A DNA stretch of 64,000 nt from Pilaira anomala. Taxonomy: Eukaryota > Mucoromycota > Mucoromycetes > Mucorales > Mucoraceae. Below, piece by piece: positions 12,127 through 23,779 of this stretch. The stretch is taken from assembly GCA_025716855.1 (NCBI GenBank), contig JAIXMQ010000011.1, positions 248,001 through 312,000 on the forward strand, given 5' to 3'. The position numbers were made by a program, and so were the translations under genes. The notes beneath the pieces were generated by a model. It worked only from the letters and a program-made list of their open reading frames with translations, did no database searches and was not told the DNA's origin. The number at the start of each line of letters is the position of its first letter. Position 1 is the stretch's first letter.

Positions 12127-12139
12127 AAACAACAACAAC
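12127..12139 (+). repeat. Candidate 3' target-site duplication of the LINE
   Basis: AAACAACAACAAC directly after the A tail, followed by AAGACGCCCG of the host. It matches 6543-6555. The leading A residues cannot be told from the tail. Confidence 0.55.
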
Positions 12140-12787
12140 AAGACGCCCGATGAAATCATGATACTGGTGTGACGTTATAGGGCTTTGGATCTCTCTTTTT
12201 TTTTCTCTCTCTCTCTCTCTTTTGATAACATATAATAGATGTTCATCTCATTTTCAATCAATCTTTTTTTTTTTTTTTTTTATAGATAAGATAATGACCT
12301 CTTTTTTTTTTTTTTCTCTCTGTCTCTCTGTCTCTCGTTATGTAACTGCTTTTTCGGATTTGTGTAAGGTGAGAAAGTATTCCAGAATGACGAGAGTTGT
12401 ACAAGAAGATTTTAAAAAGAATTTGTTTATTTTAATAAATGGTTCGTTTTTGAAGAAGAAGAAGAAAGAGAGAGAAAGAAATCATATTTTGAACTGCATC
12501 TTGTGTGTGTGTGTATAAACTGTAGATCAAGGAATTGTTAGCTGTAACTTGGAGAGGTATTTTTTTTTCTATCTTTCTTTCTTGTGTTTTTACCTCTTTC
12601 AGTTCCGAAAGTTTAACTTGATTTGGGTTAAAGAAAAGGGAGACAAACATTTTTTTTTATTTTGCGCGAGAAAAAAAACTTTATTGTTCAAACAATTGTT
12701 TTTACTTCTTCTTCTTCTTCTCCTCTACCCCTTTTTGTTTCTTCTTTCTTTTACTTTTAACTTTTTTTTTTTCCCCCCCCGTCTAAA
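12140..12787 (+). other. Spacer and putative promoter/leader of the AVT transporter
   Basis: Strongly pyrimidine-rich on plus, with CT-rich blocks near 12190-12220 and 12310-12335 and a CTTCTT/TCCTC stretch just before the next start codon. No gene is supported. If the LINE duplication is real, this was contiguous with 5735-6555 before insertion. Confidence 0.5.
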
Positions 12788-13667
12788 ATGGATATTCCAA
12801 ATAATAGTCGAACAGAAGAAAGTAATGTTCCTCGGATCCGTAATCTCCATCCGTCTCAACTTTCACCTGATCATCCTTATGAAGATCATATACCTATTGA
12901 ACGTACTATGAGTTCGTTCTCTGAAAGATTGGGGTCTTTTGTTGGATCCTATTCTCGTACCTCCATGATGTTTATGGCAGAAAATTTGACAGTACCCAAT
13001 GCACAATTTGTAAGTATTTTTTAAAAAAAAAAAAAAAATAGTAAAAATCATGGGCTTAAAAAATGTTATTAGTTGGATGAAGAAGAAGACAAGTATTCTG
13101 CTATTTCATCAGGTTATGTTTCAAGGATTCCATCAAAAAACTCTGTGTCACGTTTAAGTCGTATCGAATCAGGACCCAGTGGTAGTAACCCAACTGAACA
13201 TTCGTCCTTGTTATTCTCTCATTTGGATAAAGTATTATCTACCAGAAGTATTGGCACTGTAGCAGATGATTATCGTTATGAACCTCATCCAGTGGCTGCT
13301 CAAAAATCTTCTTTTACTCAATCCATTTTTAATTCTATTAATATCTTGATCGGTATTGGTATTTTAGCCTTACCACTTGGTTTCAAGGTAAATAATAAGA
13401 AGAAGAACATTGTAATTGTTTTTTTTTTTTTTTTTTTTACTCACACTTTATATAGTGTGCTGGTTGGGGTATTGGTATTGCAGTATTTGTATTCTGTTGT
13501 GGGTTAACAAACTATACTGCAAAATTATTACAAAAATGTTTGGATCTTGATCCTGAATCTAGAACGTATGGTGATATGGGTGCTTTAGCTTTTGGTTTAA
13601 AAGGAAGAATTTGGGTTACAGCCTTATTCATTACAGAATTGCTTACCAGCAGGTAAAATACTTTATA

Positions 13668-13703
<36 letters not shown>

Positions 13704-14759
13704 AACTCTCTTTATATAGTGTGGCACTTGTCGTTTTATTAGGTGACGGAATTGATTCATTATTTCCAGGTTTTACCGTGATTGAGATCAGAATGTTTTC
13801 ATTTTTGTTATTGACGCCCATGTTATTTTTACCTGTAAGACATTTATCGTATACAAGTTTACTTGGTATCTTTAGTGCATTCAGTATTATTATTGTGATT
13901 ATTGTGGATGGATTTAGTAAGAAGACTGCACCAGGTAGTTTGATCGAACCAGCTGTAAGTAAATTATTTCCTTAAAATAATAATAATAATAATAACCCCC
14001 CCTTTTTTTTTTTGTAGGATACCGAAGTCTGGCCCTCAAATTGGTCTTCTGTACCCCTTAGTTTTGGTTTAATCATGGCAGGATTTGCAGGTCATGCAGT
14101 ATTCCCTACGGTTTATCGTGATATGGATAACCCAAAGTTATATACTAAAATGGTGAATTGGACTTATTTGGCTACTACGATTGTTTATTTTGGTGTAGCA
14201 GCTTGTGGATATGCAATGTTTGGATCTGGTACAATGCAAGAGGTAAACTAGATGGATCAAACTACATTTACTTTTTTTTTTTTTTAACTCGTATATTACT
14301 CTCCATGATTAGATTACTCAAAACATCATTTCGATTCCTGAATACAATCAAACATTAAATCGACTTGCAGTTTGGTTAATTGCGGTGAATCCAGTAGCCA
14401 AATACGGGTTGACATTAAACCCAGTGAACTTGAGTTGGCAAATTTGGTTATTGAGAGGCACCCATCTTGAAGAATGGTGTGAGAAGGGAGAATGGCGTGA
14501 ACCTTTGATCACAGGGTTTGGAAAGATTTGTGTGAGTGCGTTTGTGGTGGTACTTGCATACATTATTCCTGGATTTGACAAGATCATGTCTCTTCTGGGT
14601 GCGTTCTTTTCATTTATGATTTCAGGTATTTTCCCACTTGTGTGTCATATGTGTTTGTTTGGAGATACCATGTCTTTTAGAAATAAGGCCTTTGATTGTA
14701 CTTTGCTTTTGATTGCTTGTTCTATGGCATTTACTGGTACCTTGTGGAGTTTCCTCTAA
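12788..14759 (+). CDS. Vacuolar-type amino-acid transporter, AVT/AAAP (SLC32/36-like) family
   Basis: A multi-pass amino acid/auxin permease family transporter. Six exons, about 560 residues, start at 12788, stop TAA at 14757-14759. The N-terminal 150 residues are hydrophilic and Ser-rich (FSERLGSFVGSYSRTSMM), as in yeast Avt1/Avt3-type proteins. The first membrane span, SIFNSINILIGIGILALPLG, is the family signature. Later spans include AGWGIGIAVFVFCCGLTNY, LIMAGFAGHAVFPTVYRDM and the C-terminal IMSLLGAFFSFMISGIFPLV. Yeast Avt proteins exchange amino acids for protons across the vacuolar membrane; substrate and direction cannot be read here. Introns are short, several with T runs before the AG. 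The call is firm at family level, the Avt1 versus Avt3/4 subtype is not. Confidence 0.9.
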
Positions 14760-14877
14760 AACACTATTATTCCCCCCCTTCTATCTATTTTTTTTTTTTC
14801 ATATTTACACACACATTTTTTAAAAAAAATAAAAGTAAAATAAAATAAAAAAAAAAAGAGTTTATAGTTATTTAATT

Positions 14878-15175
14878 TTAATGCATCCAATCATGAAGGT
14901 CATTTAATACTTGTTGATTTAATTCGAATACTTGTTGCTGTGTTGTTGGTATAGTTGTTGTATTATTTGTATTATGTACACTTTCTAATTTATTATAAAG
15001 TGCTTGTTGAAATTTCTGACAAAAGAGAGGAGATACAGCCATGAGTAAATTTTCCATTGTATCAAAAGAGACTTCTAGAATCTTTTGTATTGATTTTGTA
15101 CAGTCCATAGCATCATTTGAAAGTGGAGAGCAAGAAGCAACCTGTTATTTTTTTTTACTAATTACTTTAAAAAAC

Positions 15176-15208
<33 letters not shown>

Positions 15209-15399
15209 TGCGTATATACTTTATAACCCTCATTGGATACTTCTACCACAATCATGACTCCTTCTAATAATATCAAATCTAATCTGCCTATATTGTTGAT
15301 CACGTCTCTCACGAATACTGTAGCGGAACCAGGGACAATACCGTAATCGTAAGACTGGATAATCTCGTCTAATTCATCACTTATTAAAGCGTGTCTCAT
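14878..15399 (-). CDS. GSKIP-domain protein
   Basis: Two exons joined across a short poly-T intron (about 15142-15221) give about 136 residues. The first exon starts MRHALISDELDEIIQSYDYG and ends in EVSNEGYK. The second reads VASCSPLSNDAMDCTKSIQK, then FDTMENLLMAVSPLFCQKFQQ and ALYNKLESV. The pattern of a short beta strand pair (LDLILLEGVMIVVEVSNEGYK) followed by YxTxxxLLxxxSPxFxxxFxxAL matches the GSKIP/DUF727 domain. In animals this domain binds GSK3-beta and the PKA regulatory subunit, but the partner sites are not checked here. It is convergent with the AVT gene, 118 bp away. Confidence 0.68.
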
Positions 15400-16946
15400 A
15401 TTATTATTATTATTTTTTTTTTTTTAAAAAAAAAAAAGGAAAGAAAGGAAAAAAAAAGAAGAGAGAGAGAAGAAATAATTATTAACCAATAACTTATTCA
15501 CTTTATTTGTACTTTGTTAACACACATGACACGTATGCAAAAAAGAATCTCCACACGACGCAAATCTGTCATTTAAAATGATCTTTTTACTATTTTATTT
15601 AAAAAAAAAAAAAAAAGGCGCTGGTTATTTTTTATTTTTTTTTTTTTATCCTATATAGTTTCATTGAATTCAATAGTTTAAATAGCTTAATAAGATGTAT
15701 TTTTTTTTATTATGAATGAGCAACTTATAAACTATTATACATTATGATAAAATGTTGCACAAGAGGAGGAAAAAAAAAAATCACAAGGACATGGAGTTTT
15801 TGTATCACTTGAAAAGCTCCATCATCTTTTTTCTTCCATTTCTAAAAAAAAAAAAAAAAAAAAAAGATATAGCAGTCAAGGGTTTCATACCAAGCTTCAG
15901 TGACAATTATAGTACAGACATATAATACATATCAATCATTTGTTTTATTATGATCGATTGAACGTATCAGTCTGTCACCGTTAAAAAAAAAAAAAATCAG
16001 TGTCATATTTAGCAGTAATCTTATAGGAATGAGAGGTTCATAATGTATATTTTGACGTATATAGGAACTCATGAACTAAAACAAGATGCAATTACCTTTT
16101 TTCTGCCTATTATTCGCTGCCTCTAGTTGTATTTATAAAAATCATCAGAGGACCGGGATTTTGAAATTTGTGCGCGTTCACATTAAACAGGTTTAAATAA
16201 ACCTTTTTCCTTTTCACATAGAAATATGAACATCCTTTTTTTATGTACTCTATTTTCTTGTTTCATTTCATACAAGGGATTGTATGTATCAAGGCACACA
16301 CATAATTTTAAAATGTGTATAAGCACGTGTCATCCATGGTAAGATAGATCAATAATTGCTATACTACTTGAAGGTCATGCGGGATTGTTCTCTATGTACG
16401 CCAAGTTTCTCTCTCTCTCTCTCTCTTGCTGATCTTAGGCGTTCTATTCAAAGTCAGTCGTAACAGCCTAATTTCTGACCCGGGATGAATGGCAGTCGTA
16501 AATGATGAATTGCATCGTTATTATTGCCTATCATCAGATACTGTGCGTCAGTGAGAGAGGAAGTGAAAAAAAAAAGAGATTTTCGCTTGACTATGCAAAA
16601 GCATTAAAAGAAGAAAGATGAAGAACTTGACGCAAATAATAACGCTTGAATTGCGTATACACTAGAAATAGAGCCTAATTGCAAATATCAATATTGGCTA
16701 ACATAAGCTGCTCTGCTTATTTCATTTAAATGCTATAACGAATATGAACTGGTACCTGAAAAAAAAAACATGATATAATAATACAGGCAGATATCTATTT
16801 TCTTCTTAAAGTGAGAAATGATTCGTGTTTAATAGGTATTATTGCATGGAATCAGCGTTTTTTTTTTTTTTTTTTTTAAATTCATGAAATAACTAGTTGA
16901 GCTGTCATCCTTCGTTTTATAAATCATTGATACAAATTATCTTCCA

Positions 16947-16982
<36 letters not shown>

Positions 16983-17631
16983 ATGAGAGGTTTGAAAATT
17001 ATTTATTTATATTATTACATCACCTTTATTTACACATATGACTATTTCTTAGTGTCTACTACTCATTTGTATATATCATGGCGAAAAAAAAACAATATAG
17101 CGTCCAGCATTCTTCTTCAGAATGCAATCTTTTGATTGAATCGCATAAAATTTTAAAGAGTTTATTAGATATATCTCAATTGTTATAAGCCAAATGAAAG
17201 ATTCCAAGTACACAGTAGGATTGAAATAAATGGTAGGAAAGTACTTTTTGGAAAACTGTTTGTTTACAGGTGTTTTTATTATGACTAAATTGGCCACGCA
17301 TAAAAAAAAAAAAAAATTCACATGCTCGTTTGAAAAAAAAAAAAAAGGATGAAATAAAACAAGATAAGTTGAAAAAAAAAACCCCCCCATTTATTAACAC
17401 AGAATAACATACTCTATTGAGTCAGGAAGAAAAGGAATGCTGTTTAATGATAAAACGAATCCAATCGGTAAGGGATTACCAGCATCATCATTTGATAATA
17501 GTTTTACTACAAAAGAGTCACATACAAGTACATATATGAGTTAGTTTTTTTTTTTTCTTTTTTTTTTTTTTCCCTTTTTCTATTATTCTTATTTTTTTTT
17601 CTCACACACACATACTGCGACATTAACAACA
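15400..17631. other. Long spacer (2.2 kb) without a supported gene
   Basis: Upstream region of both the GSKIP gene (minus) and the HNH gene (plus), so it should contain two promoters. It holds a (TG)16 microsatellite at 16948-16979 and many A/T runs. No tRNA, no coding pattern and no inverted-repeat element was recognised. Confidence 0.5.
16948..16979 (+). repeat. (TG)16 microsatellite
   Basis: Uninterrupted TG dinucleotide repeat, about 32 nt. Confidence 0.9.
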
Positions 17632-19120
17632 ATGAGTGGAACAGATTTAAACGAAAGCCAAAGTATTAAACAATATCTTCAACACCAAAGAAGACTTGAT
17701 CTTTTGCGCGAAACAACAAATGAAACAAGCTCTTCTAAAGAAAATAATCCAGTACCTCAATATATTCTTGATGCAAGAAATGAAGTGGAAGGAGACATTG
17801 AAATAATTTATCTTTCTTCTGATGACGATGACGATGACGAAGAAGAAGCAGATAATAATTATGATAGTGATGATAGTTTTCATACGGCAAATAGTCAACT
17901 AGAAGATGTGATGATGGAAATTGATCATGGTTTGAACGATAGCGTCTCTCAACAACAACCACAACAACTTGTGAATGAAAGTACGTCTTCTGCTGATCGT
18001 ATTGAAGTGATTGAGATAAGCAGTGATGATAGTGATGTGGAGTTTTTGTATGAAGTTCCAAGACGCACTTCGAAACGAGCAGATCGTAAAACCAGAAAAG
18101 GTCTTGTAGGTGAAAACAGTAGAAGAACATCTCGAACGGTTTATGAAGATACCAAATTACCTAGTTATTTATCCACTCCTCAAGTATGATTTAAATAACA
18201 CCAATGGGTTTTATTATTTAAATTATCATGACTCACATGTAATTCTTTTTTTTTTATTATGTCACTGTTAGATGAATCAACCTGCGTTCTATCGTCCTGT
18301 GGTGGTAAGTTGTAGTAGGTATATATATATATAAATCATTTTTATTCATTTCAAATGTTCAAATTCGTAGGATCATAGAGCACCCATTTGTTCATACTGT
18401 GGTACCATTACTAGCTTAACGAGGGAAGACATTATCACTCGCTTTGTCCGTAAAAATGGTACTGCGTATTGTGTTGGCTGTTGGAGGTAAGTTTTATTTT
18501 TTTTTTATTTTTTTTTTTATTATTATTATTATTATTTTTTATTTGTATCCAAGTTTATATAGTAATAGTGAACACTGATGGGATTTTTTTTTCTTTTTTC
18601 TACATTATATTTATTTATTTCTTTTTAAAAACATATATATATATATATATACAGATTCAGATCGAATCTTAGGGGAGCCGAAGAAGAAAGGGATGCGATT
18701 CGTTGGTTTATAACGGGAATGTACCCTACTCACGATCAACCCAGACCAGTTGGACCACAACAATTTGTTCATAGTTTGCAAACACGTCGAAATCAAATGG
18801 TGGAGCGAGTGAAGCGTCGCCGGGATGGGGATGGAAGTGACATGGCGACGACGTCAGAAATCTTAGGTTTATGTGTGGCGACAGACTTTCGATGTGTGAT
18901 CACAGGACAAATTCTATATCCTGGTCGTGGTAATTACTGGAGTTTATCCATCGATCATCGCATTCCAATCAAGGAAAGTGGCGGTCATTCCAAAGGATGG
19001 TCAATTGATAACTTGCAATTAATGTGTCGCATACTGAACACTGTAAAAGGTCATTTTTCTGATGAGGTGTTAAAAAGTTGGTATGTTAAGCTCATTGAAA
19101 AGAGGAGATCCAGGGTATAA
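17632..19120 (+). CDS. Acidic zinc-finger/HNH-like protein with two SUMO-interaction-like motifs
   Basis: Four exons (17632-18183, 18272-18304, 18371-18486, 18655-19120) give about 389 residues. The N-terminal half is acidic and disordered. It has two segments of the form [VI][VI]x[IL]SSDD: IEIIYLSSDDDDDD and IEVIEISSDDSD, the layout of acid-flanked SUMO-interacting motifs. A basic patch (RRTSKRADRKTRK) follows. Exon 3 carries a CSYCG...CVGC pair, a likely zinc site. The C-terminal domain reads CVITGQILYPGR, then SIDHRIPIKESGGHSKGW and NLQLMCRILNTVKG. This fits an HNH-like nuclease fold with the D-H and N positions, but the last metal ligand position has C...N..KG in place of the usual His. 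It is convergent with TDP1. Nuclease activity is inference. Confidence 0.75.
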
Positions 19121-19256
19121 AGTTCTTTTTTTTTTTTTTTTTTTATATATGTATATATGTTTTTTTTTTTTTTTTTTTACTTGCAACCTTTTTTTATACC
19201 TTTGTATTATTAAAATTGGTGTAGGTGTTTTTTTTTTCTTTTCTTTTTTTTTTTAT

Positions 19257-19300
<44 letters not shown>

Positions 19301-19802
19301 TATATATATATATCGTATTAGTATTAGTGTCTATCTTCTTCACTGCTAATAAAAAAATATGTTTTTATATTTAAATAAACCAAATTTTAAAGTGTGATCA
19401 ATGAGATGCTGGCAGGTTGGTGTGCAGAAGATTTTATCAAAGCAAAGCGTTCTGGAATAAAAAATAAATAAATAAATAAAGGTGAACTAAAAAAAAAAAA
19501 AGGCCTGTTTTTGTGACATGTGAGAAAAAATAAGATGTCTATCTATCATTTATTTGGGAGGATACATAGTAACTTTCGCAAAAATTGAGTCCCCTCGATT
19601 TCATTTTTTTTTTTTTAACCCACCAAAACTAAGCATGTTTATTCTCTAAAGAGAGTGAAAGATGTGAAAGAAAAAAAAAAAAAGTAGTCGAACCGTATCT
19701 CTAAAGATTTAAAAAGTAAGTTTCACTTTATAAAGGTCAATGATAGATTTTATTAACATGCAAAGAGAACGAAGATATGTTTAAAATTTGATCATTACAG
19801 TT
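19121..19802. other. Spacer between convergent HNH and TDP1 genes
   Basis: Shared 3' region rich in homopolymers, including T runs at about 19124-19143 and 19161-19178, and an A run of about 36 at 19262-19296. No gene seen. Confidence 0.6.
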
Positions 19803-21692
19803 TTACCAGTCCATATTTTGAGTCCAAGCTTCCTGATTTGATTGATATCTAGGAGGAGGTCGAAGGTAAGGTGCGGGTATATCTGTATTTTCGAAAATTG
19901 GTAATACGACTCCTAATTCCCAATTACTGATATATAAAGAGTTTAGTTTTCATTGTATTATTGTATGTACTTCTTTTTTTTTTTATATACCTAATATTCA
20001 TTTTGGGCTTTCTTGAGTCTCTAGAAATAGTAAATTTACCCCAGGCAGAAGCAGTTGCATTATGGCTCCTTAAAAAAAAAACCCGATTTTATTTCTTTAG
20101 CTAAATATATTTATACTTACACCTTATAAGATGCTTTACCCACAATAGACCCAGCCTTTTGGTTTATCTTTTGGTCTTGAAACTGTATTTGGAAATGTGG
20201 CAATGATATACTAAAAAAAAAAAAAAAAGAGAGAATTGATTGCATGAATTAAAAAAAGAAAAAAAAAAAGAGAGATTTAATTTTTATATATACCTTTGAA
20301 TGCATTAATGTGCCAGCACGTTGACTGATAGCATCACACATGACCTGTCTAGGAAAAGTAGGTTTTTTCCAAGTACTCGTATTCAAACAAATTGTTCCAG
20401 CACCCGAAGGACCTAATCGACTTGAATCCACCGTTTCTCGTGTAGGATAAACAATATCAATCGGTGGAATTTCATTCTTTTTCAAAATAGCAGTTGATGC
20501 CTTTCCATTCACAAAAGCAGGTATTCCACAAAACGATTTATACAACTCGTTCAAGTAAAGTACTGAGAGTGCGCCTAACGAAGAGGTTTGCATTTCAACT
20601 TTAGGATACGATTTAGGATCAGGAGTGTCATTTATTTCTTGAACAATATCAGCTAAACGAGTATGACCAAATTTCTTATACTGTTCTTCTCCTTCAAATA
20701 CACCTGAAACAGAAGCTACAATATAAGCCTTTGCATTTTGAAAATTATAAAGTAATAATTCTTCTTTGACAGAAACAGGTACTTGCATATGATCTAATAA
20801 TTCACAAATGTCTCTTGCGAAACGTGGAAGTTGTGATATAGATTTACACGGTGTGGAAAGTTTAGGAAAGTCTTGAATGAAAACGACGTTTTCAAGCTCT
20901 TCGTAATCGTATCGTTCCATATTGGCTGAACCGATCACGACTCGCATAGAGGATTCATAGAATAATAACATAAGTTTAGGATGAAATACACCGAATTTAT
21001 CGTCTTTTAAAGGTGGTTGGATAATAATTCGATGTGAATGAACTTGTCGTTTCATTGCCTAATAAGTATCATTAGTCTAACGAATAAAAAAAAATATATA
21101 TATACATTTATGCTTTTTTTTTTTATTTTACAGGTCTTCCGTGCGTAACAATACAAAGATTGACATTCATTGGAAAATTCTCATTAATAAAATCCATACT
21201 ACAAACAAAAGCAGTAATCACAGCCTTCTTAAGTTTATCCTACATCAAAAAAAAAAAAAAAAAAAAAAAAAACTTCAAGTTAAAAACCAATCTAAATAGA
21301 TAAATCTGTAACGCAATCAATTTTTTTTTAAAAAAAGTTACTTTTTGAACAATATCTTTAAATCGAATATAATCCGGCCCAATAAATCCTTGTACATAAG
21401 TCAATTTAACCGTACCCTCCCAAAACTGGCTAAAAGAATGATCGAATCGTTTCAAGACGCGGTGTTGACCAGTACTTGAATCTTCTCGTGGTCTTTTTAG
21501 GCTTGGTTTATTCGTATCAGCTAATAACATATCTCTTGCTGTCAACTGGTCAACGGATTTTCCAAGTGATAAAGCAATAGCCAATTTAAGATCGGCTTTT
21601 TCTTGGTCTTCTCTCGTGATCTTTTCTTCTAAACCTTGTAATGACAAAGCCATGGCTCTTGCCAACTGTTGGTTTTCTTTTTCGTCACTCAT
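19803..21692 (-). CDS. TDP1: Tyrosyl-DNA phosphodiesterase 1 with N-terminal UIM-like motifs
   Basis: TDP1 hydrolyses the tyrosyl link between topoisomerase I and a DNA 3' end, and clears other 3' blocks. About 490 residues, start at 21692 (MSDEKENQQL), stop at 19805-19803. The two HKD half-sites are present: FGVFHPKLMLLFYES with VIGSANMERYD, and GTLMHSKVYI, later joined to GWVYCGSHNATASAWGKF. The C-terminus EAWTQNMDW is typical of the family. The N-terminus has two UIM-like helices, QQLARAMALSLQGLEE and ADLKLAIALSLGKSVD, which are absent from human TDP1 and suggest ubiquitin binding. The frame stays open upstream of the chosen start to an ATG at 21812; see findings. The exon order is clear; one or two small exon limits are approximate. 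Confidence 0.93.
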
Positions 21693-22073
21693 GTTGTCTG
21701 AAGAAGAAAAAAAGTAACAAGTAGAAGAAGAAAAAATACGGAGCTGTAACATATAATTATATGACCGGATTTTTTTTTGCAATATAGCGCGCATAAAATA
21801 CAGAACAATCAAAAAGAGAGAGAGAAAACTTTGACAGCAAAAAAAAAAAAAAAAAAAACAATTTAAAATCTCCTAGTTTGACGGGTCATCCGATCCTAAG
21901 AGACTAAACTTTAATCATTTACTTGTGGGCTCTCATGGGGTGGGGAGTGTAATAAATCATCACTGATATAAAAACCAGTTGAATGAATATATGCCAATTA
22001 CAAAAAAAAAAAAAAAAAAGGATTTGTTTTATTCAAGTAAATGGTAATGATGATATGATATATTTTTTCCCTT
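21693..22073. other. Spacer between TDP1 and RAL
   Basis: TDP1 promoter and RAL 3' region (both on minus). A/T-rich with an A run near 21840-21858. No gene beyond a possible TDP1 N-terminal extension to 21812. Confidence 0.5.
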
Positions 22074-22899
22074 TTACAATATCAAACATGAACTCTTTTT
22101 TGTCTTTGCTTCTTCACGATGCATGATTTCTTTTCTTTTTACTATTAATCTCATTAAGGTACTATAGACTTCTTCAACGTTTTGTCTTGTTTTTGCGGAA
22201 GTTTCGATATAAGGACAATTCCATTCTTGAGCTAATTGTTGAGCTTCTGAAGAATTCACTTTACGCAAATGAGCTAAATCCACCTTATTTCCTACTAGAA
22301 CAAAAGGAATCTAAAAAAAAAAATAAGTATATATATATATGTATAATTCATCCCCCCCTAACAGCAACATACAGATTCATCATCAAGCACTCTTAATATT
22401 TGATCTCTAAATTCTTGTGTATGTTCTAAAGATTCTTGTTCACACACGGAAAATACACACAAAAATCCTTCACCTGACCGATAATAATTATCTCGAATCT
22501 TTTTGTTGTTAAAAATAGAAAGAGAATGAATATCAATGTTATTAAAAAATATATATAAAAAGCTTACAGCGGCATATTCTTCTTGTCCTGCTGTATCCAA
22601 TATATCAATTTGACAATCAAATCCATCTAAAACAACCTTTTTTCGATATGCTATATATATATATATATATTTTTTTTGTTACTATTTTTATATATTTTTT
22701 TTTTAAAGAGGGTATTTCCTTTTTTCAAAAAAAAAAAAAAAAAAAAAAACTTACAATCTGCTTTTGTTGGATCATATTCTTCTACAAAGTCACCATACAT
22801 GTACTGAAGCGTTAAAGCGGATTTACCTACACCACCTGAACCAACCATAATAACTTTATGAAGTGGAACATTGTTACTTTTGGCTGTACGTTTTGTCAT
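22074..22899 (-). CDS. RAL: Ral-type small GTPase
   Basis: Ras-superfamily GTPase; in animals Ral drives exocyst-dependent secretion and is activated downstream of Ras. About 190 residues in four exons, start at 22899, stop at 22076-22074. G1 is GSGGVGKS. The switch I region [19 protein letters not shown] is Ral-like ([17 protein letters not shown] in animal Ral), not Ras, Rap or Rheb. G3 is [20 protein letters not shown]4 NKVDL and G5 ETSAK. The C-terminus [10 protein letters not shown] is a CAAX box ending in Leu, predicting geranylgeranylation, preceded by lysines. Introns are short. A copy of part of exon 2 lies 3.6 kb away in opposite orientation, and its upstream flank is duplicated as an inverted repeat. 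Confidence 0.92.
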
Positions 22900-23161
22900 T
22901 TATATAAAAAAAGAAGTGAAAAAGAGAGAGAAGGGGAAAAATAAAGGAGAAAAAGAAAGACAGAAAGAAATAGTAAAAAAAAAAAAAAAAAAAAAAAATG
23001 TATATGATATTGATGACGACATGCATAAATGTGTCCTTTTGATGTAAAAAGAAGGTGATTCAGTATCAAGTAATACACATACATAGTATATAATGACTCT
23101 CACGATATGAACAATGTCAAAGGTGCAGATAATTCACATTATTATATAACTTTTAATATAA

Positions 23162-23577
23162 ATATTCATAGCGATAGTTATAATGTAATGGTTTTTAATC
23201 CTTTGAATCTATTGTATACATGCAGACCATAAAGTTTTTATTTAGTTATATTGTATTGTTCATAATAACAGAAAAGTGATTGTGATGTGTATTTTAGTAC
23301 TTCTCTCATTATTCATCTAATTATAAATTTAGATGATAGAGATTTGTTCTTATGCTGGTATACACAATGCTTTTATCGACATTATAGTAACACAGCTAAA
23401 GCTGATTAAGGTAAACGATAAATATACCGGTATATACAAAATTTATCAAGTAATAATGGTAAGCAATCTATTACATGTCTGAAAAGGGATTGATATATGT
23501 ATGACAATACATGCTGATATATAATTCCCATTTGTAAGTAGTCTTGTAAACATATAACAGCTCAAATCAAGCTTGGA
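23162..23577 (+). repeat. Left arm of a 416-bp inverted repeat (RAL upstream flank)
   Basis: The reverse complement of 25801-26216, with 3 mismatches that I could count (99.3% identity). The outer end lies 263 bp upstream of the RAL start codon. The inner end reads ..AAATCAAGCTTGGA. The arm itself has no coding potential. Confidence 0.95.
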
Positions 23578-23779
23578 ACATCTTATTTAATAAACTGACC
23601 TAGCAATAAGTTGACAATATCCAATATAATACAATTATGCACGAGACAAATAATCTCCAATTTCACGTGACACTTTATTTAAATCATACAGCCTTTAGTG
23701 GGAAACCCTTTATGTATAATATTTGACTTTTTTTTTTTTGGAGTATTTTGAATCATTTAAAGATAAAACATATGAATAA

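Noticed and set aside
17647..18130. Minus-strand frames opposite the HNH gene
   Set aside because: Antisense of the acidic, serine-rich exon 1; His/Tyr-rich translation is an artefact.
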